Shown in pieces: positions 50,930 to 60,141 of a DNA stretch of 64,000 nt. Source of the stretch: Buttiauxella gaviniae ATCC 51604 (GTDB taxonomy: Bacteria > Pseudomonadota > Gammaproteobacteria > Enterobacterales > Enterobacteriaceae). A model generated the notes under the pieces. The model made no database searches, was not told the DNA's origin, and was given only the letters and a program-made list of their open reading frames with translations. How positions within the stretch are numbered: position 1 is the first letter of the stretch; each line of letters begins with the position of its first letter. The position numbers were made by a program, and so were the translations under genes. The DNA lies in the NCBI RefSeq assembly GCF_001654835.1, contig NZ_LXEP01000015.1, positions 186,001-250,000 on the forward strand. Direction: 5' to 3'.

Positions 50930-51946
50930 ATGTCGACAATGCAAGAAGTGGCAAAAAAAGCCGGCGTCTCAAAAGCCACTGTTTCACGCGTTTTATCCGG
51001 CAAGGGATACGTCAGCGAAGCCACCAAAGAGCAGGTCTTTAAAGCGATTGAGGAAGCGGGATATCGGCCAAATTTACTGGCGCGTAACCTGGCAACGAAT
51101 AAATCGGAATGCATTGGTTTAGTGGTCACCAACACGCTTTATCACGGCAGTTATTTCAGTGAAATACTTTCGCAGGCTGCCAAGAAATTAGAAGATAATG
51201 GTCGCCAGCTCATTCTGGTCGATGGTAAACACAGCGCACAAGAAGAACGTGAAGCGATTCAATTTCTGCTCGATTTACGCTGTGATGCGGTAATTATTTA
51301 CCCGCGCTTTTTAACCATTGATGAAATGGATTTGATTATTGAGCAGCATAAAAAACCGATTATGGTGGTTAACCGAAAATTAAGAAAAAACCAAAGCCAC
51401 TGCGTTTTTTGTGATCATAAAGGCTCCAGTTTCCAGGCAACAAAATATCTGATTGAACGTGGGCATCGCGATATTGCCTTTATTACCGGCTCAATGGACT
51501 CCCCTACCGCTATTGAGCGTTTGTCAGGCTATAAAGAAGCGTTAAATCAATATGATATTGGTGTAAATGAAGATCTGATTGCACAAGGGAAATGGACGCC
51601 AGCCAGCGGTGTTGCGGCAGTTGAAACGTTGCTTGCGCGCACAAACAAGATCAGCGCAATCCTCGCCAGTAATGATGAAATGGCGGTTGGCGCAATGAAA
51701 CAATTAAACGATATGGGCATTTCTGTTCCTGGTGAAATATCAATTATCGGTTTCGATAATATACCTACCGCACCTTATCTCTCACCAGCTTTAACCAGCA
51801 TTAAAGATCCCGTGAGCGATATGATAAGCGAGGTTATCAACCGCTTAATATCCATGCTCGATGGCGGATATTTGTCGAAAGAGAATGTATTTACGTCAGA
51901 TTTACTGGCAAGAAATTCAGTGATTGACGGGCCATATAAAGGTTAA
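50930..51946 (+). CDS. ascG: LacI-family repressor AscG
   Basis: 338 residues. LacI helix-turn-helix at the N-terminus (MQEVAKKAGVSKATVSRVLSG), hinge helix (PNLLARNLATNK) and a sugar-binding domain. Similarity to E. coli AscG is strong (VVTNTLYHG, LDLRCDAV, TGSMDSP, GKWTPASG). AGGAAG lies seven bases before the ATG. It represses the divergent ascFB and may control the orphan EIIC gene at 33915. Confidence 0.93.
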   Translation: MSTMQEVAKKAGVSKATVSRVLSGKGYVSEATKEQVFKAIEEAGYRPNLLARNLATNKSECIGLVVTNTLYHGSYFSEILSQAAKKLEDNGRQLILVDGKHSAQEEREAIQFLLDLRCDAVIIYPRFLTIDEMDLIIEQHKKPIMVVNRKLRKNQSHCVFCDHKGSSFQATKYLIERGHRDIAFITGSMDSPTAIERLSGYKEALNQYDIGVNEDLIAQGKWTPASGVAAVETLLARTNKISAILASNDEMAVGAMKQLNDMGISVPGEISIIGFDNIPTAPYLSPALTSIKDPVSDMISEVINRLISMLDGGYLSKENVFTSDLLARNSVIDGPYKG

Positions 51947-51948
51947 TA

Positions 51949-51970
51949 AAACGGCGCATTCGCGCCGTTT
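51949..51970. terminator. Bidirectional terminator after ascG
   Basis: AAACGGCGC and GCGCCGTTT form a perfect nine-base stem with an ATTC loop, giving T runs on both strands. It lies between the convergent ascG and curA-like genes. Confidence 0.88.
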
Positions 51971-51979
51971 CAATAAAAC

Positions 51980-53011
51980 TCAGCTCGCGACTTTTACAAT
52001 TAATTTGCCGAAGTTCTTACCACTCAGCAAACCACGGAACGCTTCAACGCTGTTTTCCAGACCATCGACGATATCTTCACGGAACTGGATTTTCCCTTCC
52101 GTCAGCCACTGGCTCATCTGATTAAAGAATTGCGGGTAACTGTCGCTGTAATCCTGAGAAATAATAAAGCCTTGTACGCGCAGCCGTTTTTTCAGGATGG
52201 TGCCCATCAGCAATGGCAAGCGGTCTTGTTCAAACGCGCTGTTCATGCCGTTGTACTGGCTGATAACGCCACACACCGGGATTCGCGCTTTGGTATTGAG
52301 TAGCGGCAGCACTGCGTCAAATACCGCCCCGCCGACATTTTCAAAATAGACATCAATGCCTTTGCTACAGGCTTTTTTCAGCTGCTCGGCAAAGTCCGGG
52401 GCTTTATGGTCAATACAAGCATCGAATTTCAGCGTTTCAGTGACGTAACGGCATTTATCAGTGCCGCCCGCAATCCCGACGACTTTTGCTCCGAGCAATT
52501 TTGCCACTTGCCCAACCACTGAGCCCACGGCACCGCTGGCCGCCGCGACAACCACAGTCTCACCCGCTTTTGGCTGGCCAATGTCGGTCAGGCCCATGTA
52601 ACCGGTAAAACCAGGCATACCGAGCAGACCGAGCGCGTAAGAAGGGTGCTGCATATTGGCATCGAGTTTCTGCAAACCTTCGCCATTGGACAACGCGTAA
52701 TCCTGCCAGCCGGTGTATGCCAGAACCAGGTCGCCGTCTTTATAATCCGCATGTTGAGATTTTTCGACACGGCAGACGGTGCCTGCACCAATGACATCGC
52801 CAATAGCCAGCGGTGCGGAATAAGACTCGGCATCATCCATACGCCCGCGCATATACGGGTCGAGTGATAAATAGAGCGTGCGCAGCAGTAACTGACCTGC
52901 GGCAGGTTGTGGAACAGGCGCGTCTTCCAGTTTGATATCTTGACTGGTCGGCATACCCTGCGGGCGCTTCGCTAACACAAAGCGACGGTTAATCTGGGAC
53001 GACTGAGTCAT
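51980..53011 (-). CDS. curA: NADPH-dependent oxidoreductase, CurA/YncB-like (MDR family)
   Basis: 343 residues, zinc-free medium-chain reductase. LSLDPYMRGRM near the N-terminus, the NADPH loop AAASGAVGSVVGQ, and FENVGGAVFDAVLPLLN are typical of the leukotriene B4 dehydrogenase/curcumin reductase group. It reduces activated double bonds; the physiological substrate is unknown. The start at 53011 has GGAG six bases upstream; a frame extended to 53101 is rejected. E. coli curA is elsewhere, so this may be a paralogue. Confidence 0.83.
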   Translation of the reverse strand: MTQSSQINRRFVLAKRPQGMPTSQDIKLEDAPVPQPAAGQLLLRTLYLSLDPYMRGRMDDAESYSAPLAIGDVIGAGTVCRVEKSQHADYKDGDLVLAYTGWQDYALSNGEGLQKLDANMQHPSYALGLLGMPGFTGYMGLTDIGQPKAGETVVVAAASGAVGSVVGQVAKLLGAKVVGIAGGTDKCRYVTETLKFDACIDHKAPDFAEQLKKACSKGIDVYFENVGGAVFDAVLPLLNTKARIPVCGVISQYNGMNSAFEQDRLPLLMGTILKKRLRVQGFIISQDYSDSYPQFFNQMSQWLTEGKIQFREDIVDGLENSVEAFRGLLSGKNFGKLIVKVAS

Positions 53012-53107
53012 AACGCTCTCCATTGATTGGGTCGTGAGTAAAAATTCAGTTAGTCCCAGACTAGCTAATAATCCACCGAGATGGGATGAAAAATGTGCCA
53101 TTTAAAA

Positions 53108-54628
53108 TTAATGCAAAACCGTCACGGCATCTTCCAGGCGCGTTGCCCGGTGTTTCACCATCGCCGACACTTCCGCGCTCTCTTCAACTAACGCCGCATT
53201 TTTTTGCGTGATAGCGTCCAGTTCTGCCACCGCATGCGTTAAATCAGACAACCCCTCCGCCTGCTCGGAAGTCGCATTGCTGATTTGCCCGAGTAACTGA
53301 GTCACGTTCCGCACCTGTTCAACAATGTCTTTCATGGTGCGCCCAGCTTCGTGAACCTGAACAGTACCCGATTGCACTTTGCTGGCGCTGGCATCGATAA
53401 GTTTGCGGATATCATTTGCCGCAGTCGCACTGCGCTGCGCCAGGTTTCGCACTTCACCGGCCACCACGGCAAAACCTTTCCCTTGCTCACCGGCACGCGC
53501 CGCTTCCACGGCTGCATTAAGCGCCAGAATATTGGTCTGGAAGGCAATGTCATTGATAAGGCTGGTAATCGAGCCGATACGCTGCGTACTGTCGGCGATT
53601 TCATCCATGGTAGTCACAACAGTTTCCATCGCCTTGCCGCCATGGGCTGCGGCCTCGCTCGCGGAACTGGAAAGCTTATCGGCCGCTGCGGCAGTTTCTG
53701 AGTTGTTCTGCACCGACACCGCCATCTGGCCCATGGTGGTGACGGTTTGCTGCACGTTGACCACCGACTGGCGCGTGCGCTCATTGAGCTCCACATTGCC
53801 CTGGGCCAGCGTTTCGCTGCCACTGCGCACGTTCTCAACCTGATGGCTGACATCATGAATCAGCCAGCGGCACATCAAACCTAACTGGCCAATGGCACGC
53901 AGCGTCATACCAATTTCATCCGTTCGCGCAAGATGCTGCACACGCTGTTGATTTCCCGTGGCGACTTCCAGCGCCTGGCGGGCGACATTTTCCAGCGGGC
54001 GGGCAATTTGCCACTCCAGCAACGCGCAGGCCAGCAGGCTCGCTAACCCGCTGATGACCACAGACAACGCCCCCAGCCCCAATGAAATAGAGGCTGCCAT
54101 CATCAGCAAAAACACACCGCTCATGATAAGCCGAATGCGGCCTCGCAGCGGGAGAGCGGGCAATTTACCCAGCCAACCTTTACGTAGCACTAATCCTTTA
54201 AATAAACGACGTTTGCAGCGCCCTTCCCTGAGCGCCTTATACAGCGGCTCGACCGCTGCGATCTCTTCAGGCTTCGCTTTCGTACGAATCGACATATAGC
54301 CCGTCGTCTTGCCATTGCGAACCACCGGCACAACATTCGCCCTTACCCAGTAGTGATCGCCGTTTTTGCGCTGGTTTTTGACGATACCGGTCCAGGGTTC
54401 TCCTTTTTGCAGGGTGAACCACATATCGGCAAAGGCGGCTTTGGGCATATCGGGGTGGCGCACCAGGTTGTGGGGCTGGCCTGTAAGTTCATGAAGCGAG
54501 TAACCACTGACCTTCACAAATGCGTCGTTCGCATGGGTGATTGTGCTTTTTAAATCGGTTGTCGACATCAATGTCGTGTCGTCATCAAGCAGGTATTCAT
54601 GCTGTGTAGCAGCCGTGCGCGCAGTCAT
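53108..54628 (-). CDS. aer: Aerotaxis receptor Aer
   Basis: 506 residues, identical in length to E. coli Aer. An N-terminal FAD-binding PAS domain (about 20-120, with GQPHNLVRHPDMP and NGDHYWV), a membrane anchor (about 165-205), HAMP, and the methyl-accepting signalling domain with the hairpin tip FQTNILALNAAVEAARAGEQ. It senses redox state and reports to CheA/CheW. A sigma-28-type promoter precedes it. Confidence 0.94.
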   Translation of the reverse strand: MTARTAATQHEYLLDDDTTLMSTTDLKSTITHANDAFVKVSGYSLHELTGQPHNLVRHPDMPKAAFADMWFTLQKGEPWTGIVKNQRKNGDHYWVRANVVPVVRNGKTTGYMSIRTKAKPEEIAAVEPLYKALREGRCKRRLFKGLVLRKGWLGKLPALPLRGRIRLIMSGVFLLMMAASISLGLGALSVVISGLASLLACALLEWQIARPLENVARQALEVATGNQQRVQHLARTDEIGMTLRAIGQLGLMCRWLIHDVSHQVENVRSGSETLAQGNVELNERTRQSVVNVQQTVTTMGQMAVSVQNNSETAAAADKLSSSASEAAAHGGKAMETVVTTMDEIADSTQRIGSITSLINDIAFQTNILALNAAVEAARAGEQGKGFAVVAGEVRNLAQRSATAANDIRKLIDASASKVQSGTVQVHEAGRTMKDIVEQVRNVTQLLGQISNATSEQAEGLSDLTHAVAELDAITQKNAALVEESAEVSAMVKHRATRLEDAVTVLH

Positions 54629-54680
54629 AGCAACTCCCTTGGCAGGTTATCCAATTGTTAATATTTTTAGTTGTATTGTT

Positions 54681-54707
54681 ATTTCGGCGCTGCAAAAATT
54701 TCCTTTA
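54681..54707 (-). promoter_or_regulatory. Sigma-28 (FliA) promoter of aer
   Basis: On the minus strand TAAA, a 15-base spacer and GCCGAAAT match the flagellar sigma consensus (TAAA-N15-GCCGATAA) at ten of twelve fixed positions. It lies 53 bases before the aer start. This places aer in the class 3 flagellar/chemotaxis regulon. Confidence 0.8.
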
Positions 54708-54921
54708 GCGGTTAAACTTGACGACGATCACACTTTTTTAACTAAGCCATATTTTTTATAATGATTTTGGATGGGGAGCACATTTCCCATTAATTTCATG
54801 AAGTTATTAATGAAAATGTCATAGTGACGCTAAGTGCTGGAGTTTTGACCTTCAATTTGCAATCGGCACACTACACTTAGTACGGGGCCGTTTCGCCCCC
54901 GCAAGGAAAAAGAGGATAATA

Positions 54922-56427
54922 ATGTTAAAAAGGAAAAAGAAAGTCAGACCTATTAAGGTCAGTGACGTCACCATCATCGACGATAGTCGCCTTAAAAAGG
55001 CGATTACTGCCGCATCGCTTGGCAATGCGATGGAATGGTTTGATTTCGGCGTATACGGCTTTGTTGCCTACGCCCTCGGTAAGGTTTTCTTCCCGGATGC
55101 CAGCCCTAGTGTGCAGATGATTGCCGCCTTGGGTACCTTCTCTGTTCCCTTCCTGATTCGCCCGTTGGGTGGCCTGTTCTTCGGCATGCTCGGTGACAAA
55201 TATGGTCGCCAGAAGATCCTGTCCATAACCATCATCATTATGTCATTGAGTACCTTCTGTATTGGCCTGATTCCGTCGTACGCGACTATCGGTATCTGGG
55301 CGCCAATCCTGTTGTTACTTGCGAAAATGGCGCAAGGGTTCTCAGTGGGTGGTGAATACACCGGTGCTTCAATATTCGTCGCCGAATACTCGCCAGACCG
55401 TAAACGCGGCTTTATGGGCAGTTGGCTGGACTTCGGTTCCATTGCCGGTTTTGTCTGTGGTGCGGGTGTCGTGGTGCTGATTACGGCGATTGTCGGTGAA
55501 GCTAACTTCCTCGAATGGGGCTGGCGTCTGCCGTTCTTCCTGGCATTGCCATTAGGGATTATCGGCCTCTATCTGCGTCATGCGCTTGAAGAGACACCGG
55601 CGTTCCAGCAGCACATTGATAAACTTGAACAAGGAGATAAAGAAGGCCTGGCTGAAGGCCCGAAAGTCTCCTTCAAAGAGATTGCGACCAAGCACTGGCG
55701 CAGCCTGCTGACCTGTGTCGGTATCGTTATCTCCACCAACGTCACCTACTATATGTTGCTGACGTATATGCCAAGTTACCTGTCGCACAATCTGCATTAT
55801 TCCGAAGAACATGGTGTGCTGATTATTATCGCCATCATGATTGGGATGCTGTTTGTGCAGCCGATGATTGGCCTGCTGAGTGACCGTTTTGGCCGCCGTC
55901 CGTTTATCGTCTTCGGTAGCGTGGCATTGCTTGTTCTGGCGATCCCGGCCTTTATTCTGATTAACAGTAATGTGCTGGGGCTGATATTCGCCGGGCTGCT
56001 GATTCTGGCTGTCGTGCTGAACTGCTTCACCGGGGTAATGGCTTCGACTCTGCCCGCCATGTTCCCTACGCATATTCGTTACAGTGCGTTAGCCAGTGCC
56101 TTTAATATTTCGGTGCTGGTTGCGGGTGTGACTCCAACGGTTGCGGCGTGGTTAGTGGAATCGACCGAAAACCTGATGATGCCAGCGTATTATCTGATGG
56201 TGGTCGCGGCTATCGGTTTGATTACCGGCCTGACGATGAAAGAGACGGCGAATAAGCCGCTGAAAGGTGCCACACCAGCGGCTTCTGATATTGCCGAAGC
56301 GCGTGAAATTGTTCAGGAACACCACGATAACATCGAGCAAAAAATCGAAGATATCGACCGTGAGATTGAAGAATTACAGGCGAAACGTACCAATCTGGTG
56401 GATCAGCACCCGCGCATTAACGAGTAA
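54922..56427 (+). CDS. proP: Proline/glycine-betaine transporter ProP
   Basis: 501 residues. Twelve membrane segments of the MFS MHS family with GNAMEWFDFGVYG and RPLGGLFFGMLGDKYGR. The C-terminal tail (about 450-501) is a heptad-rich coiled coil (IEQKIEDIDREIEELQAKR), the osmosensory dimerisation element of ProP. It imports osmolytes with protons under hyperosmotic stress. AGAGGAT precedes the ATG. In E. coli it lies elsewhere on the chromosome. Confidence 0.96.
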   Translation: MLKRKKKVRPIKVSDVTIIDDSRLKKAITAASLGNAMEWFDFGVYGFVAYALGKVFFPDASPSVQMIAALGTFSVPFLIRPLGGLFFGMLGDKYGRQKILSITIIIMSLSTFCIGLIPSYATIGIWAPILLLLAKMAQGFSVGGEYTGASIFVAEYSPDRKRGFMGSWLDFGSIAGFVCGAGVVVLITAIVGEANFLEWGWRLPFFLALPLGIIGLYLRHALEETPAFQQHIDKLEQGDKEGLAEGPKVSFKEIATKHWRSLLTCVGIVISTNVTYYMLLTYMPSYLSHNLHYSEEHGVLIIIAIMIGMLFVQPMIGLLSDRFGRRPFIVFGSVALLVLAIPAFILINSNVLGLIFAGLLILAVVLNCFTGVMASTLPAMFPTHIRYSALASAFNISVLVAGVTPTVAAWLVESTENLMMPAYYLMVVAAIGLITGLTMKETANKPLKGATPAASDIAEAREIVQEHHDNIEQKIEDIDREIEELQAKRTNLVDQHPRINE

Positions 56428-56445
56428 TTTTTAGCAGCATCAAAA

Positions 56446-56470
56446 GCGCCGGGCCAATGCCCGGCGTTTT
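56446..56470 (+). terminator. Terminator of proP
   Basis: CGCCGGGC and GCCCGGCG form a perfect eight-base stem with a CAAT loop, followed by TTTT. It lies 19 bases after the proP stop. Confidence 0.88.
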
Positions 56471-56510
56471 CATTTCTGGCTTTAACCCTCATTCCTGGAA
56501 GGAATTGGTT

Positions 56511-56576
56511 ATGTCTAAAATTTATAAGCAAAGTATTTTTTGGACTTTGCGAATATTCATAACTCACCTAACGTAA
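56511..56576 (+). CDS. Possible 21-residue leader ORF upstream of the ABC operon
   Basis: ATG with a strong ribosome site (GGAAGGAA, seven bases upstream) opens 21 codons, MSKIYKQSIFWTLRIFITHL plus Thr, then TAA, 46 bases before the binding-protein gene. Its middle overlaps a hairpin (GCAAAGT/ACTTTGC, 56528-56550). It could be a leader peptide, a small membrane protein or chance. No homologue is known to me. Confidence 0.3.
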   Translation: MSKIYKQSIFWTLRIFITHLT

Positions 56577-56622
56577 CCTGCTTAAAGAATAACAATTCAT
56601 ATAGATTGATCCAGGATGCCAC

Positions 56623-58191
56623 ATGCAAAGAAAAATAATTCCATTACTGCTGCTGGCTGCAATCTCCGCGAGCAGCTTTGCCGCAACACCGCCAAATACT
56701 TTAATTGTTGCCCAGGGACTGGACGATATCGTCAGCCTTGATCCTGCCGAAGCGAATGAGCTATCGAGCATTCAAACGGTGCCGAGCCTTTACCAGCGCC
56801 TGGTGCAGGCCGACCGTGAAGACCCGGCCAAATTAGTCGCGGTGCTGGCTGAAAGCTGGCAGGGCGATGCGGCTAACAAAAAACTGACCATTAAGCTGCG
56901 CCCGGATGCCAAATTCTCATCGGGTAACCCGCTGCGCCCGGAAGACGTTATCTTCTCTTATACCCGTGCGGTTACGCTCAATAAATCCCCGGCATTTATT
57001 CTTAACGTCCTTGGCTGGCAACCAGACAACATCGCCAGCCAGTTGAAAAAGGTCGATGACCACACGCTGGAACTACACTGGACGGCTGACGTTAGCCCGG
57101 CGGTGGCGCTGAATATTCTCTCCACGCCGATTGCCTCTATCGTGGATGAAAAAGCCGTTAGCCCTAACGCGAAAGCGGGCGATTTCGGTAACGAATGGTT
57201 GAAAATGCACTCGGCTGGCAGCGGCCCATTCAAGATGCGAGTTTACCAGCCGCATCAGGCGATTGTGTTAGACGCCAACCCAACCTCACCGGGTGACGCA
57301 CCAAAAGTTAAAAACATCATCATTAAAAACGTTCCAGACCCGGCAGCTCGCCGCCTGCTGATTCAGCAAGGTGACGCCGATATTGCCCGTGACCTGGGTG
57401 CGGATCAGACCAGCGCGCTGGAAGGTAAACCGGGCGTGAAAGTGCTGAGCATCCCTTCTGCCGAGCAGAACTATATGGTGTTCAACGCGGGTAACGATGC
57501 AAACCCACTGTTGAAAAACCCTGCCCTCTGGGAAGCCTCTCGTTATCTGGTGGATTACCAGGGCATCACCAAAGATCTGTTAAAAGGCCAGTACTTTATC
57601 CACCAGAGCTTCCTGCCAGTAGGTTTTGCAGGCGCACTGGACAACAACCCATTCAAATTTGACCCGGCAAAAGCGAAAGAGATCCTCGCTAAAGCAGGCA
57701 TCAAAGACGCCCACTTCACGCTGGATGTAGAAAATAAACCACCGTTTATCACCATCGCGCAGTCTATGCAGGCAAGCTTTGCTCAGGGCGGCGTGAAGAT
57801 TGATCTTCTGCCAGCCGCAGGCAGCCAGGTTTATGCCCGCGTTCGTGCCAAACAACACCAGGCCGCGATCCGCTTGTGGATCCCGGATTACTTTGACGCC
57901 CACTCAAACGCCAGTGCCTTTGCTTATAACGATGGCAAAGCAAGTACCGTAGCAGGCTTAAACGGCTGGCAAATCCCGGAGTTAAGCAAGCAAACTCTGG
58001 CCGCAGTTGCGGAAGCTGACCCGGCTAAACGCCTGGATCTGTATAAAAAAATACAGGAAGAAGTTCAGCACAATTCGCCGTACGTATTTGTTGATCAGGG
58101 TAAAACTCAGATCGTTGTGCGTGAGAATGTGAAGGGCTACCAGCAAGGTTTGAATGCGGATATGGTGTATTACGATCGAGTAAGCAAATAA
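56623..58191 (+). CDS. ABC transporter periplasmic substrate-binding protein (peptide/nickel family)
   Basis: 522 residues, solute-binding family 5. The signal peptide ends at SFA-AT (about residue 20). Family landmarks are SLDPAEANELSS, WQGDAANKKLTIKLRPDAKFSSG, and the C-terminal YKKIQEEVQHNSPYVFV. First gene of a five-gene operon. Family members bind peptides, nickel chelates or opines; the substrate here cannot be told. Confidence 0.9.
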   Translation: MQRKIIPLLLLAAISASSFAATPPNTLIVAQGLDDIVSLDPAEANELSSIQTVPSLYQRLVQADREDPAKLVAVLAESWQGDAANKKLTIKLRPDAKFSSGNPLRPEDVIFSYTRAVTLNKSPAFILNVLGWQPDNIASQLKKVDDHTLELHWTADVSPAVALNILSTPIASIVDEKAVSPNAKAGDFGNEWLKMHSAGSGPFKMRVYQPHQAIVLDANPTSPGDAPKVKNIIIKNVPDPAARRLLIQQGDADIARDLGADQTSALEGKPGVKVLSIPSAEQNYMVFNAGNDANPLLKNPALWEASRYLVDYQGITKDLLKGQYFIHQSFLPVGFAGALDNNPFKFDPAKAKEILAKAGIKDAHFTLDVENKPPFITIAQSMQASFAQGGVKIDLLPAAGSQVYARVRAKQHQAAIRLWIPDYFDAHSNASAFAYNDGKASTVAGLNGWQIPELSKQTLAAVAEADPAKRLDLYKKIQEEVQHNSPYVFVDQGKTQIVVRENVKGYQQGLNADMVYYDRVSK

Positions 58192-58200
58192 CTGCTTTGT

Positions 58201-58224
58201 CTTCTTCCTCTTAGGGGGAAGGAG
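58201..58224 (+). other. Hairpin between binding-protein and permease genes
   Basis: A ten-base stem with two wobble pairs (CTTCTTCCTC against GGGGAAGGAG) and a TTAG loop, ten bases after the binding-protein stop. Such intercistronic hairpins commonly let the binding protein be made in excess over the membrane subunits. Confidence 0.45.
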
Positions 58225-58258
58225 ACAATCCGCGAAATATGTTTAAGAAGAGTTCCAC

Positions 58259-59308
58259 ATGTCGGACATCTCCACCCTTTCAGCCTCAAGTCGCTTAAGC
58301 CGCTCGTTGTTAACGCTGCTCCAGGGGCTGTTTACCCTGGCACTAACGATTATCGGCTTACTGCTTATCACTTTTGCCCTGTCGGCGCTTTCGCCTGTCG
58401 ACCGCGTACTGCAAATCGTTGGCGATCATGCAAGCCAGGCCACATATGATCAGGTGCGCCACCAGCTTGGTCTGGACCAGCCCCTTCCCGTTCAGTTCTG
58501 GCATTACCTGACCAGTCTTGCTCATGGCGATTTGGGCACCGCCAGCGCCACTGGGCAGCCGGTGTTACACGATTTACTCGCCGCCTTCCCGGCAACACTT
58601 GAGCTTGCCACCCTCGCGCTGATTATTGGCAGCGTTATGGGCGTTATTTTTGGTGTGCTTTGTGCTCGATTTGCCGGCTCACCATGGGATTTAGCGGTAC
58701 GCACGTTCACACTGCTTGGCAATTCAGTCCCTATCTTCTGGTTGGGTCTGCTGATGCTGGCGTTTTTCTATGCGCGGCTTCAATGGAGTGCTGGGCCGGG
58801 GCGTCTGGACGATATTTATCAGTACAGTGTGGAAGCAAAAACAGGCTTTGTGTTGATTGATACCTGGCTATCTGGCGATCGTGATGCCTTCCTGAATGCC
58901 ATCAATCACCTTACATTACCCGTGTTACTACTCGCCTATTATTCGCTGGCAAGTATTACCCGTCTCACACGTACCGCTTGTCTGAGCGAAATGAACAAAG
59001 AGTACATCACGCTTGCGCGCGCCAAAGGCGCCGGGGAGATGGCGATTCTGGTGCGCCATGTGCTGCCCAATATTCGCGGCACATTGTTTACGGTTATTGC
59101 GCTGGCGTACACCGGCATGCTTGAAGGTGCGGTACTGACTGAAACGGTCTTCTCCTGGCCGGGTATTGGGCGCTATCTCACCACCGCTCTATTTGCTGGC
59201 GACACCACAGCGATTATGGGCGGAACGCTGTTGATTGGCGTATCGTTTGTCATTATCAACAATCTGACTGACGTGCTGGTGCGTGTCACCGATCCGAGGG
59301 TGCGCTAA
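58259..59308 (+). CDS. ABC transporter permease subunit 1 (DppB/OppB family)
   Basis: 349 residues with about six membrane segments and the permease EAA loop (EYITLARAKGAGEMAILVRHVLPN). It is longer than NikB-type permeases owing to an extended loop around residues 180-215. The stop overlaps the start of the second permease gene by one base (TAATG). Confidence 0.9.
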   Translation: MSDISTLSASSRLSRSLLTLLQGLFTLALTIIGLLLITFALSALSPVDRVLQIVGDHASQATYDQVRHQLGLDQPLPVQFWHYLTSLAHGDLGTASATGQPVLHDLLAAFPATLELATLALIIGSVMGVIFGVLCARFAGSPWDLAVRTFTLLGNSVPIFWLGLLMLAFFYARLQWSAGPGRLDDIYQYSVEAKTGFVLIDTWLSGDRDAFLNAINHLTLPVLLLAYYSLASITRLTRTACLSEMNKEYITLARAKGAGEMAILVRHVLPNIRGTLFTVIALAYTGMLEGAVLTETVFSWPGIGRYLTTALFAGDTTAIMGGTLLIGVSFVIINNLTDVLVRVTDPRVR

Positions 59309-60141
59309 TGCCGTCTTATCTCTTCTTACGCCGCACATTGCGCTCACCGGCGGCACTGTGCGGGTTAATCATCATTACCCTGCTAGTGCTGATTGCCATC
59401 TTCGCTCCGCTACTCGCACCGTTCGATCCGAACTGGCAGGATGCCGCTGCACGTCTGCAAGCTCCCAATGCTCAGCACTGGTTGGGTACCGATAGCTATG
59501 GCCGCGACCTACTCTCACGTCTGATTTATGGCTCACGCCCTGCTCTTGGGCTGGTGTTGCTGGTCACAGTGATAACGCTCCCCGTTGGGATGCTGATCGG
59601 TATTCTTTCGGGCTATTACGGCGGTTGGCTGGAGCGTGTGTTAATGCGTTTTACCGATGTCGTTATGTCGATGCCACGCCTGATTCTGGCCTTTGCTTTT
59701 GTGGCAATGCTTGGCCCAGGCCTTGTGAATGGCGCTCTGGCGCTGGCACTCACCACTTGGCCTGCCTATGCGCGTCAGGCGCGCAGCGAAATTCAGCGCC
59801 TGCGCCATAGCGACTATCTCGCCGCTGCAGAAATGATGGGAATTCGTGGAACGCGCCTTTTAGCAGGTCACATTCTGCCGCTGTGTTTACCTTCGGCGAT
59901 TGTGCGCCTGGCGCTCGACTTAGCTGGGATTATTCTAGCCGCAGCCGGGTTAGGTTTCTTAGGCCTGGGAGCCAGACCGCCAATGGCAGAATGGGGTTCG
60001 ATGATCGCTGACGGTATGCAGGTTATTTTCGATCAGTGGTGGATTGCAGCCATCCCAGGTACCGCCATCTTGATTAGCAGCCTGGCGTTTAACTTACTGG
60101 GTGATGGATTACGCGACGTGCTGGAGCCTGGAAATGACTGA
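59308..60141 (+). CDS. ABC transporter permease subunit 2 (DppC/OppC family)
   Basis: 277 residues with about six membrane segments, the N-terminal DxxGRDLLSRLIYGSR motif characteristic of DppC-type subunits, and the EAA loop (DYLAAAEMMGIRGTRLLAGHILP). It pairs with permease 1. It overlaps the first ATPase gene by eight bases. Confidence 0.9.
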   Translation: MPSYLFLRRTLRSPAALCGLIIITLLVLIAIFAPLLAPFDPNWQDAAARLQAPNAQHWLGTDSYGRDLLSRLIYGSRPALGLVLLVTVITLPVGMLIGILSGYYGGWLERVLMRFTDVVMSMPRLILAFAFVAMLGPGLVNGALALALTTWPAYARQARSEIQRLRHSDYLAAAEMMGIRGTRLLAGHILPLCLPSAIVRLALDLAGIILAAAGLGFLGLGARPPMAEWGSMIADGMQVIFDQWWIAAIPGTAILISSLAFNLLGDGLRDVLEPGND

